Assembly (NCBI RefSeq): GCF_015207105.1
Contig: NZ_JADEXO010000036.1
Span: forward strand, 1 to 50,601
Reading direction: 5' to 3'
DNA length: 50,601 bases
Origin: a cf. Phormidesmis sp. LEGE 11477
GTDB lineage: Bacteria; Cyanobacteriota; Cyanobacteriia; Phormidesmidales; Phormidesmidaceae
Each line of letters starts with the position of its first letter. Positions within the stretch are counted from its first letter, which is position 1. The notes under the pieces are model-generated. The model worked only from the letters and a program-made list of their open reading frames with translations, ran no database searches and had not been told where the DNA came from. The translations under genes and the position numbers were made by a program. Below, in pieces: positions 25,407-32,197 of the stretch.

Positions 25407-26285
25407 CTACAGGGGAACTTCTGTCACGCTCTCGGCGGTAAGTTGACTGGCCGTATGGAGGAGCTGTTGGGTGGTTTGGGCTTGGGTGGCAGCCGCAAGC
25501 GGCAGGCGATCGCACCTCAGCGCAAAAGGGCAGCGATCGCACAACCCTTTAGCAATATCTACTTTCAAAAAGTTTTCTGTCAGCCGCATTTCTGTCAGCC
25601 GATCGGTCAGCAGCAGCAGATCTTGGCGCGTTTGATCGTGCTGTACGAGGTCATAGTCAAATTGATAGGAGCTTGGCTGTGTGAGTGCGGGCGCTGTGGG
25701 CACGGCCCCTGCCGAAATAGACGTGGCAACAGGCTCAGACTGACTGGGTCGAACAAACCAATAGGTCATAGAGATCTGATCGGGGGACAGGTCACTCGTT
25801 TCACACAGTACGAATTGATACAGTCTCGTTTGCCAGTCTGCCTCTAGTCGGGCCTTTGGCAGCGGCTTCTGGTGCGTTTTCCAGTCAAAAATATGTCCTT
25901 TTAGCTGGTCTTCTGACTGGCCAGAAAACACGACCAGGTCATAAACCACCGTCAGCAAATAGTTGTTGAACGCGAGCGTACGACGGTGTTCGCTCTGGCT
26001 AAACTCACTGGGCGATTGCGCTGCTGATAGAGGGTCAAAGACCTCGGGCGCTGCTTTGACTAGAGCCTCTAAGCTAGCCGCCATTTGAGTATCTGCTTGA
26101 GAAACGGCTTGAATAGGAAGATTCAGCGCCTTTTGCTGCATCAGTAAGTGAAACTGGCTACCCCACTGAGTTTGCGCTTGCTGCTCGTAGGTAGAAGGCG
26201 CAGCAAGCGCGTCGAAGAAGACATGCTGATATTTTCTCGGGCAGCTTTCAAACAGCGTCAGATGGCTTTGAGAAAGAGGAAGCAT
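25407..26285 (-). CDS. PD-(D/E)XK nuclease with probable Fe-S cluster (RecB/Cas4-like)
   Basis: The 292-residue stand-alone nuclease of the RecB/AddB/Cas4 type begins SQSHLTLFESCPRKYQ with Cys15, the usual first Fe-S ligand. The active-site core is GHIFDWKTHQKPL (Asp and Lys of the motif), followed by QTRLYQFVLCE, the QxxxY motif. The C terminus GLCDRCPFALRC supplies the remaining three cysteines. No CRISPR array or cas gene is in the window, so it is not a Cas4 by context. It sits 11 bp downstream of the fibrillin gene and probably shares its transcript. Confidence 0.83.
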   Translation of the reverse strand: MLPLSQSHLTLFESCPRKYQHVFFDALAAPSTYEQQAQTQWGSQFHLLMQQKALNLPIQAVSQADTQMAASLEALVKAAPEVFDPLSAAQSPSEFSQSEHRRTLAFNNYLLTVVYDLVVFSGQSEDQLKGHIFDWKTHQKPLPKARLEADWQTRLYQFVLCETSDLSPDQISMTYWFVRPSQSEPVATSISAGAVPTAPALTQPSSYQFDYDLVQHDQTRQDLLLLTDRLTEMRLTENFLKVDIAKGLCDRCPFALRCDRLPLAAATQAQTTQQLLHTASQLTAESVTEVPL

Positions 26286-26296
26286 AAAGGTAGCGT

Positions 26297-26998
26297 CTAG
26301 GCGTCCTTAGTGAGTACGAACAGACTGCCTTGGTTGCCTCGCCCAATCCGCATATCTTTGTCTAGATAGGTGATTTCTAACCAGCCCTGCTGCCTGTCTG
26401 CGTTAATCGCGAAATCTATGCCCTTCAGGAAGCTAAATTTTTCCGTGGATTGAATCTGATCGATGTATTGAGCAGGCGATTGATAACCCAGTGTTCGCTG
26501 CAATCCAAAAATGGCCCGATTGAATTTGACATTGACACGGCGCTGAGACAGCGTCTCGATATCGGTTTTGACATCGGTTTTGACATTAGTGGCTACGGCC
26601 ACCTCGGCGGCAGAGTCAGCAGAGGCGGTATCTAGAATAGACTCTTCTGCTGGCGCTGGGGCAAAATCGGCAACGACTGAAACCAGTCCTTCGCAAAAAG
26701 GCAAGCTGTTGACTTCGGCAATGTTGTAGATCCGCGAGACCTCTGGCCGAACGCACTGGTAGATATTACCTAGATCGGCAAAGGGAATGCGATCGATGCC
26801 TAGCAGCTCTTGGCTAGTGGTGTAGAGCAATCGCCAGTCACCGGCTAGCAGATCGGGGGCTGAAAGGGGATTGGGCGTTGGATTGAGGTCTTCTACGCGG
26901 GCGATAATGCTGGCAATTACCTGGCGGTCATTAGCGTTTGCCAAAATGCCTCGGTTGGTTTTTGCGATCGCATTTTTCAAATCAGTTTTGTTCAGCAT
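26297..26998 (-). CDS. PAP/fibrillin family protein
   Basis: Fibrillins are lipid-binding lipocalin-like proteins of thylakoids and plastids. The 233-residue protein shows LKNAIAKTNRGILA near the start, LLAGDWRLLYTTSQELLGIDRIPFADLGNIYQCV (about 49-83) and the C-terminal GWLEITYLDKDMRIGRGNQGSLFVLTK, all typical. A spacer at about 115-150 is Ala/Ser/Thr/Val-rich and contains the short repeat VKTDVKTD, encoded by two identical 12-bp units at 26561-26584. It is likely co-transcribed with the downstream Fe-S nuclease. Confidence 0.88.
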   Translation of the reverse strand: MLNKTDLKNAIAKTNRGILANANDRQVIASIIARVEDLNPTPNPLSAPDLLAGDWRLLYTTSQELLGIDRIPFADLGNIYQCVRPEVSRIYNIAEVNSLPFCEGLVSVVADFAPAPAEESILDTASADSAAEVAVATNVKTDVKTDIETLSQRRVNVKFNRAIFGLQRTLGYQSPAQYIDQIQSTEKFSFLKGIDFAINADRQQGWLEITYLDKDMRIGRGNQGSLFVLTKDA

Positions 26999-27056
26999 GG
27001 GTTTGTCTGACCTATTTTGTCTGATCTATATCATTAGCCGGCATCTATAGTTTTCC

Positions 27057-27170
27057 GCACTTTGCTGACTACACCTCGAAAGGCTACAGCCCTTGTCATA
27101 CAGCGCAAAGTGCCATAGCAAAGTGCGTAGGCTCTGCCTTCTCGAAGAGTATGCATCCGCGCTTTGCTAT
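27057..27170. repeat. double-hairpin palindromic element (REP/MITE-like)
   Basis: Two adjacent large inverted repeats are visible. GCACTTTGC (27057-27065) pairs with GCAAAGTGC (27105-27113). ATAGCAAAGTGCG (27115-27127) pairs at 12 of 13 positions with 27158-27170 (CGCGCTTTGCTAT). The GCAAAGTGC word recurs at 27118. The interior resembles the GCGTAGGCTCTGCC-type palindromic repeats scattered in cyanobacterial genomes. It occupies the gap between two divergent genes and has no coding capacity. Confidence 0.6.
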
Positions 27171-27368
27171 ACGAAGAAATATACTTCAGTGATTGACACT
27201 ATTCACCATTAGATGTAATTAATGCGGTGGTAAAGTAATTAAGCGTCTCCATACAGTCAGCTTTTACCTTTTCGATTGACCGCACTCGGCCTTTGAAAAG
27301 TCAGTAGCTGAGCTGCTATAGGCGACCCCCTTATTTATGTACTAGTCCGTTTTAGTTGACGCCGCTTA

Positions 27369-27623
27369 ATGAGCAATTACAATCCGTCCGTTCGTCAGAT
27401 CCCTCGTAAAGACACCGCTGAAGTGATCCCACTTCAAAGAGATTCCTCCATTCTAAATTGGTTGGAAGGAACCGGGCGTCTAATCCCGCGTGAGCCAGTT
27501 GACAGCATAGGCGACGAGCCTGAGCCCGAAGAGCTAGCGGATCTTATGGGTAATGAGGACAAAGACGATGACGACGATGACATCGATGACGACGAGGATG
27601 AAATGTCACTAGATGACGACTAG
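27369..27623 (+). CDS. DUF3134 family protein
   Basis: This 84-residue cyanobacterial protein has NPSVRQIPRKDTAEVIPLQRDSSILNWLEGTGRLIPRE (about 5-42), which matches DUF3134. The second half is extremely acidic (an Asp run from about residue 64 to the end) and probably disordered. Function is unknown. The 368-bp upstream gap contains the double-hairpin element and probably the promoter. Confidence 0.85.
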   Translation: MSNYNPSVRQIPRKDTAEVIPLQRDSSILNWLEGTGRLIPREPVDSIGDEPEPEELADLMGNEDKDDDDDDIDDDEDEMSLDDD

Positions 27624-27656
27624 TCTTTCGCTCATATAGCGCTTGAATCGAGCCGT

Positions 27657-27752
27657 CTTTGAATGAAAACTCTTTGAATGGAAACTCTTTGAATTGAAAC
27701 TAAGAGGGTTTAGAAAAAGGAAGGTTTAGAAAAAGGAAGGTTTAGAAAAAGA
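27657..27752. repeat. two neighbouring tandem repeats (15 bp x3, 16 bp x3)
   Basis: Units CTTTGAATGAAAACT, CTTTGAATGGAAACT and CTTTGAATTGAAACT start at 27657, 27672 and 27687. GGTTTAGAAAAAGGAA then occurs perfectly at 27707 and 27723, with a third partial copy at 27739. They lie just downstream of the DUF3134 gene. Confidence 0.88.
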
Positions 27753-27994
27753 GCGTGTGGCCTGGGAAAAGAGGGTGGTTTTTAGTGCAATAGTCTGACT
27801 TTTTTGTGTAATGGTCTGATTTTTGCGTGTTTACCACACTAGGTTTCTAACGGACGAGCCGAGCTAATCGCTGTAGATTGTCAAGTGTCTCTTGTCTATT
27901 CCGCTTGAGGGTGTGTAGCTCCATCGGGGCTGTGCATTGGATTGGTGTAGGCTACAGGTCTTTACACAACGTAATGATACGGAGTAACGATACG

Positions 27995-28019
27995 AAGGTG
28001 AGCGCTCTCAACTCACCTT
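27995..28019. promoter_or_regulatory. inverted repeat in the mraY leader
   Basis: AAGGTGAG (27995-28002) and CTCACCTT (28012-28019) form an 8-bp stem with a 9-nt loop, about 165 bp before the mraY start. No T-run follows, so it is an RNA hairpin or operator rather than a terminator. Confidence 0.4.
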
Positions 28020-28182
28020 TGAGCAGCTTGAGCAGCTTAGGAAGCTGAACAAGAAGTCGAGCAAAAACTGAAATAGCAACGATCTATCGTGTTGGTGATA
28101 AGGCAGAGCGCAACGTCACCAACAGAGCGTCGAATTTTGGTAGGAACTGGGAAAGGTGTGTGGTAAGTGAAGGGATAGTGTT

Positions 28183-29286
28183 GTGGATGCAAGGTTTTCG
28201 TCGAAGTCTGTAGGGTTATCTGGGGTAAAGCTTTCGATTCTGTTAGCGGCGTGTCTTTTGGTTGCAGCGGTTGGGTTAGACCTAGCAGCGGGGCGAATAG
28301 CTGGAATAGACGCTGGGCAAGCTCAACTAACGGGGCCTTTGGTAACGGGGACAATACTCTCGGCCCTAGCTGGAGGGATCGCTCTGCCCATTTTGAAACG
28401 GCTAAAAGCGGCGCAGTTTATTAGAGAGGATGGGCCGAGCGCTCATTTAAAAAAGGCAGGCACGCCTACCATGGGCGGTATCTTTTTTATCCCGGTCGCT
28501 GTTTTGGTGGCACTGGTATGGACTGGATTTTCGCCTTTGACTGTAGCCGTTAGCCTAGTAACGCTGGCCTACGGCCTAATCGGCTGGGTCGATGACTGGC
28601 AGGTGATGCAAAAGCGCTCTAACAAAGGTATTTCTCCAAAGGCGAAGCTTATTCTGCAAATCGGGGTTGCGATCGCATTTTGCCTTTGGGCATTCACGAC
28701 CCAATCCGCCCAGATCACCACTGTCGCACTTCCTTTGGGGTTAACCGTTCCCTTAGGACTGCTTTTTTGGCCACTGGCTGGTTTTGTCTTGGTGGCGGAA
28801 AGCAATGCGACCAATCTGACCGATGGTGTAGATGGTCTGATGGCTGGCGCGGGTGCGATCGCTCTTTTGGGCCTAGGCGCTCTTGTCGCCCCGACGCATC
28901 CTGATCTGACAGTCTTTTGCGCCGCGCTGAGTGGTTCTTGTTTGGGCTTTCTTGCTCACAACCGGAATCCAGCCAACGTATTCATGGGCGATACGGGGTC
29001 TTTGGCTTTGGGCGGTGCCCTAGCTGCTGTCGGCATCCTCAGTCACAACCTGTTTGGCCTGCTGATTGTGACGCTTCTGTTCGTTGCCGAGACCCTTTCC
29101 GTGCTTCTACAGGTTGGCTACTACAAAGCTACCAAAGGCCCCGATGGAAAAGGCAAGCGCCTATTTAGAATGGCACCTTTGCACCATCACTTTGAGCTAT
29201 CCGGCTGGTCAGAGCTTCAGGTCGTCGGCGTCTTCTATGTAATTAGTGCCATCCTTGCCACCCTCGCGATTAGTACGCTTGGCTAG
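28183..29286 (+). CDS. mraY: phospho-N-acetylmuramoyl-pentapeptide transferase MraY
   Basis: MraY makes lipid I from UDP-MurNAc-pentapeptide and undecaprenyl phosphate at the inner membrane. The 367-residue, roughly ten-helix protein has KAGTPTMGGIFFIP, the catalytic DD pair in LIGWVDDWQ, the magnesium-binding NATNLTDGVDGLMAG, NPANVFMGDTGSLALGG and the histidine-rich FRMAPLHHHFELSGWSE. All are intact. The start is GTG 28183 with an AAGGGA Shine-Dalgarno about 10 bases before it. It stands alone rather than in a mur/fts cluster, as is common in cyanobacteria. A bidirectional terminator follows. Confidence 0.96.
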   Translation: MDARFSSKSVGLSGVKLSILLAACLLVAAVGLDLAAGRIAGIDAGQAQLTGPLVTGTILSALAGGIALPILKRLKAAQFIREDGPSAHLKKAGTPTMGGIFFIPVAVLVALVWTGFSPLTVAVSLVTLAYGLIGWVDDWQVMQKRSNKGISPKAKLILQIGVAIAFCLWAFTTQSAQITTVALPLGLTVPLGLLFWPLAGFVLVAESNATNLTDGVDGLMAGAGAIALLGLGALVAPTHPDLTVFCAALSGSCLGFLAHNRNPANVFMGDTGSLALGGALAAVGILSHNLFGLLIVTLLFVAETLSVLLQVGYYKATKGPDGKGKRLFRMAPLHHHFELSGWSELQVVGVFYVISAILATLAISTLG

Positions 29287-29348
29287 TGTTGAAGACGAGA
29301 GCCTGACACACGCATCCTAATTCACAAGAAACTCAGCTAAAAATTCAA

Positions 29349-29384
29349 CAAAAAAGGCTCAGCCAGTGACGGCTAAGCCTTTTT
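29349..29384. terminator. bidirectional rho-independent terminator between mraY and ssrA
   Basis: AAAAAGGCT-C-AGCC and GGCT-A-AGCCTTTTT form a long stem with one mismatch and an AGTGAC loop. With an A-run on one side and a T-run on the other, it can end mraY on the plus strand and the tmRNA transcript on the minus strand. Confidence 0.85.
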
Positions 29385-29398
29385 CAATAGGAGCTTAA

Positions 29399-29790
29399 TG
29401 GAGCTGACGGGAGTCGAACCCGTGTCCGCTCTAAGTAATCACGCATCGCTCATTCACAGGTATAGCCTTTCTAACCCTCAAGGCGGGAGTTTTCCATTGT
29501 CCCGGAAACAGGATGCTTCGATGAAAGTCTTAGCTGACGCACCCACCGAAGAAAGTTTGCCAGAGCGCCCGTTGGGGGTTTAGTCTTTACTGCTTAACGG
29601 GGTCACAGTTCAGACGCTCGAACCTGTAAGAGGTTGTTAGGCGGCAGCTACAAGAGCGCGCTTACGAGCAAAAGGTACGATGTTGTTTGCATGTATCTTT
29701 AAGTTTGAGCCTTGATTTACAAGAGTAGACTCACTCTTGACCTGTATCACGCTGCGACTTTCGTTAAAACGTCGAAACCGTTTCAGCCCC
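29399..29790 (-). ncRNA. ssrA: transfer-messenger RNA (tmRNA)
   Basis: tmRNA rescues stalled ribosomes and tags the nascent peptide. Read on the minus strand, the 5' end GGGGCTGAAACGGTTTCGACG (from 29790) is the classic tmRNA start. The 3' end has the T-arm GGGTTCGACTCCCG and ends CAGCTCCA at 29399. GGGGCTG pairs with CAGCTCC as a 7-bp acceptor with one G-U pair, leaving discriminator A and no encoded CCA. The tag frame reads from GCA (29688-29690) to TAA (29637-29639). The one-piece arrangement of about 392 nt is intact. Confidence 0.96.
29637..29690 (-). other. tmRNA proteolysis tag reading frame
   Basis: The frame encodes ANNIVPFARKRALVAAA and then TAA. ANNIV at the start is the cyanobacterial hallmark, and the hydrophobic Ala-rich end is the ClpXP/ClpAP recognition end. 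The resume codon is GCA. The tag ends in three alanines instead of the usual LAA/VAA plus stop, so it is slightly extended. Confidence 0.9.
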
Positions 29791-29802
29791 AGGTGGATAA
29801 TT

Positions 29803-29808
29803 ATTATA
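29803..29808 (-). promoter_or_regulatory. -10 box upstream of tmRNA
   Basis: On the minus strand a perfect TATAAT lies 12 bases before the mature 5' end of the tmRNA at 29790. The -35 element at the expected distance is weak. Because RNase P trims tmRNA, the true start may lie slightly upstream of the mature end. Confidence 0.5.
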
Positions 29809-30046
29809 GCGCTGACAATGTATAGCTGCACACACGCAGCAGCTCTTTTTATCAGCGTTATTACCTTTCGTAAACTGAATCGGCCTGATTTTCACCTATA
29901 ATATTTTCTTAAGCTTGGAAAATAACACCTTATAGTTATTTGACTTTATCAGCCCGGTCAGTAGGTCTAAAAGGCCGTCCAAATGGCTGGTCAAAAGCCG
30001 CAGGGCTCGGCAAGTTTTTTCCCGATAATAAGCAAGGTCACCCCCT

Positions 30047-30475
30047 ATGAGCACCACAGAAGAGAACGGTAACAGCAAAAGCACCAACGCCAGCAGCCGT
30101 ACTCGCAAAAAAGCTACCGCTGCTTCAGAGGCTAAGGCCGATACAGAAGGTAAGGGCGGCTTGGTCAAAGCATCCAATAGCGGCATCATGGAACTATCTG
30201 ATCATACGCGCATTGTCGAATCTGATAGCCTGCCGAACCATCGTCCGATTGCGCTGAGCGAAGTAGAAGTCGTCGATTCTCTTTCTTCCGCTGGTCGTCG
30301 CCCCGTGATGTCTAACTCCTTTGAGATTGCCACCACTGAGACTTTGCCAGGTCATCGCCCGGTTGCGGTGAGTACACTAGTTGTTTCTGACATCGACTCG
30401 CTGCCGGGTCATCGCCCAATCGCCAGCAACGACATTGATGAAGACCCTGGCACGCTGATGGGTTACCTAGACTAG
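30047..30475 (+). CDS. repeat protein with LPxHRPI/V motifs, unknown function
   Basis: The 142-residue protein begins with a Ser/Thr/Lys/Glu-rich disordered segment (1-45). It then carries four imperfect repeats of roughly 20-24 residues, each centred on a short core: SLPNHRPIA, SSAGRRPVM, TLPGHRPVA and SLPGHRPIA. Each core is followed by a hydrophobic/acidic beta-like stretch (SEVEVVD, SFEIATTE, STLVVSD). It ends EDPGTLMGYLD. There is no signal peptide or membrane helix. Related Pro-His/Asn-Arg-Pro repeat proteins exist in cyanobacteria, but I know no function. AAGG about 12 bases upstream could serve as Shine-Dalgarno. A terminator follows at 30510. Confidence 0.7.
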   Translation: MSTTEENGNSKSTNASSRTRKKATAASEAKADTEGKGGLVKASNSGIMELSDHTRIVESDSLPNHRPIALSEVEVVDSLSSAGRRPVMSNSFEIATTETLPGHRPVAVSTLVVSDIDSLPGHRPIASNDIDEDPGTLMGYLD

Positions 30476-30509
30476 TAAGACTGAGCATCTACCAGAGGTA
30501 AGCAGAGAT

Positions 30510-30536
30510 AAAAAGGGGGCATCCGCCCTCTTTTTT
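30510..30536 (+). terminator. rho-independent terminator
   Basis: AAAAGGGGGC (30511-30520) pairs with GCCCTCTTTT (30525-30534) with one mismatch around an ATCC loop and runs into a T-tract. It closes the gene for the HRP-repeat protein. Confidence 0.8.
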
Positions 30537-30676
30537 GTGGGTGTGACTGCTGGTCTTAAGAAAGCGATCGCCTGCGCGAATTGAAAGCTGAACGAGAGAC
30601 TGCTAAAGCGCTTGGCTAGGAAGTTCAGTCTAGGGAAAGTTAGACTAGGCTAGCTGATTTGTAGGAGTTCTTGGGA

Positions 30677-31444
30677 ATGCCGTCTGTCTTTTTTGGTTCA
30701 TTCAGCCTGCTTTGGCTATTGGGCAGTGCTTTTTGGCTATGGATGCTGTATGAGTGCATCCGGTCAGGCAGACAGGGACAGCAATGGATTTGGCTGCTGA
30801 TCTTCTTGAACGTGATCGGAGCAGTGATGTATTTTGTCACGCAGTGGCTGCCCGCCCATCCTGAGTTTGTTAGTAAAGTGGGGGGATCTTTTGGCTTTGT
30901 CAGTCGGCAGGATCGCGATCGCCTCTGGCAGGCTGAAGCCGATGCCAAAAACATTGGCAAGCCCACGCAGTTCATCACCCTGGGCAATCTTCTGTTCGAC
31001 CAAAAGCAAACAGAAAAAGCCCTAGAAGCCTATCAGCAAGCCCTAGAACAAGCGCCTAAAAATGCGAAAGCGCTCTGGGGTGCAGCCCAAGCCGCTGGAG
31101 AACTCAAAGACTATTCAGCCGCCAAAGACTACCTAGCGCGTCTATTAGCAGTAGATCCCGAGTTTTCTTACGGCGAAGCCTCTTTGGCCTATGGAATGAC
31201 GCTGTATCAAATGCAGGACACAGACGCTGCCCTAACGCACCTACAGACCCATGTCAAAAGCTGGAGCAGCCCAGAAGCCTACCTAATGCTGGCCGAAATT
31301 CAAGCCAGGCAAGAAGATACTGCCGCCGCCCGCGAGACCCTAGAAACCCTGATTATCAAAGTCAAAGGGTTCGTTCCCTTCCAGTACAGAAAAAACCAGC
31401 ACTTCGTCCGCACCGCCGAGCGCAGACTAAAAGCTCTAAAATAA
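30677..31444 (+). CDS. membrane-anchored TPR protein with PLDc_N-like N terminus
   Basis: ATG 30677 with GGAG nine bases upstream is preferred to the TTG at 30671, giving 255 residues. The N terminus has two hydrophobic helices (LLWLLGSAFWLWMLYECI and WIWLLIFLNVIGAVMYFVTQ) resembling the PLDc_N membrane module. TPR-like units follow from about residue 88: FITLGNLLFDQKQTEKALEAYQQALEQAPKNAKALWGAAQAAGELKDYSAAKDYLARLLAVDP, then AYGMTLYQMQDTDAALTHL. The C-terminal part looks like a further helical repeat. Its role is probably membrane scaffolding; partners are unknown. Confidence 0.8.
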   Translation: MPSVFFGSFSLLWLLGSAFWLWMLYECIRSGRQGQQWIWLLIFLNVIGAVMYFVTQWLPAHPEFVSKVGGSFGFVSRQDRDRLWQAEADAKNIGKPTQFITLGNLLFDQKQTEKALEAYQQALEQAPKNAKALWGAAQAAGELKDYSAAKDYLARLLAVDPEFSYGEASLAYGMTLYQMQDTDAALTHLQTHVKSWSSPEAYLMLAEIQARQEDTAAARETLETLIIKVKGFVPFQYRKNQHFVRTAERRLKALK

Positions 31445-31477
31445 CCTCACTCAAGCCCACAGGAACCCCAGGCAATC

Positions 31478-32092
31478 ATGATTTCTGTAGTCGATAAAAA
31501 ACCTACGTCGTTTGACGAATTTGTGGATTGGTATCCAGAGAATTCTGAAAATCGCTACGAATTGAGACGGGGAGTCGTTATCAAAATGCCAAAGCCGAAA
31601 GGAAAACACTCTCGTCTAGCGGGTGATTTGGCCTACGAGCTAGGTGCGCTCATTCGGCAGGCGCAGCAGCCTTACTTTATTCCGAAAGAATGCATCGTCA
31701 AAGTCTCAAACGATACTGGCTACGAACCAGACATTATTGTGCTAGATGAAGATGCGATCGCCCATGAACCCCGCTGGGAAAAAGGATCGATCATTACATC
31801 TGGGCAATCTATCAAGCTCGCTGTAGAAGTAGTATCGACTAACTGGCGCGACGACTACCTATTCAAACTTGCCGACTACGAAGCTTTGGGCATTCAAGAA
31901 TACTGGATCGCTGACTATTTAGGGATTGGCGGTCGGCGCTATATTGGCTCACCCAAGCAACCCACCTTTACCGTTTGCACGCTCATAGAAGGTGAATACG
32001 AGCTAACCCAGTACCGCAGGAACGAAACCGTTCTCTCCAACACTTTTCCAACTTTTTCCATGACGGTCAATCAAATCTTTCAGCAGGGCTGA
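31478..32092 (+). CDS. Uma2 family (putative PD-(D/E)XK endonuclease)
   Basis: Uma2 proteins are abundant in cyanobacteria and have a restriction-endonuclease-like fold with no settled function. The 204-residue protein shows SFDEFVDWYPENSENRYELRRGVVIKMPKP at the N terminus. The core is GYEPDIIVLDED with the active-site Asp, then IKLAVEVVSTNWRDDYLFKLADYEALGIQEYWIADY, which carries the conserved Glu and the downstream Lys-x-x-x-Tyr pattern. It begins 33 bp after the TPR gene on the same strand. Confidence 0.9.
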   Translation: MISVVDKKPTSFDEFVDWYPENSENRYELRRGVVIKMPKPKGKHSRLAGDLAYELGALIRQAQQPYFIPKECIVKVSNDTGYEPDIIVLDEDAIAHEPRWEKGSIITSGQSIKLAVEVVSTNWRDDYLFKLADYEALGIQEYWIADYLGIGGRRYIGSPKQPTFTVCTLIEGEYELTQYRRNETVLSNTFPTFSMTVNQIFQQG

Positions 32093-32197
32093 GCAGATCT
32101 AGACACTTGCACTTAGCATTTTGAGCTGAATGTCCGACTTGGCTCGAAGCATTGTTAAAACCGTCCCTTGCACACTTCAGCCTCGACTTTTTCTTTG

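Larger units (their letters stand above)
27624..28182. other. 559-bp intergenic region with several short tandem repeats and a hairpin
   Basis: There is no credible gene. It contains two sets of tandem repeats (27657-27752), a pair of related words around 27795-27825 (CAATAGTCTGACTTTTT and TAATGGTCTGATTTTT) and an inverted repeat at 27995-28019 before mraY. The mraY promoter must lie here, but no clear hexamers could be chosen. Confidence 0.5.

Noticed and set aside
25407-26285. Cas4 and an associated CRISPR array
   Set aside because: The nuclease has Cas4/AddB-like cysteines, but there is no cas1/cas2 and no regularly spaced repeat-spacer array anywhere in the window.
29398-29583. 61-residue plus-strand ORF
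   Set aside because: Lies entirely within the complement of tmRNA.
29994-30020. Possible attenuator hairpin (GCCG...CGGC then AAG and a T-run) before the HRP-repeat gene
   Set aside because: Only four base pairs can form next to the T-run, so the structure is too weak to call.
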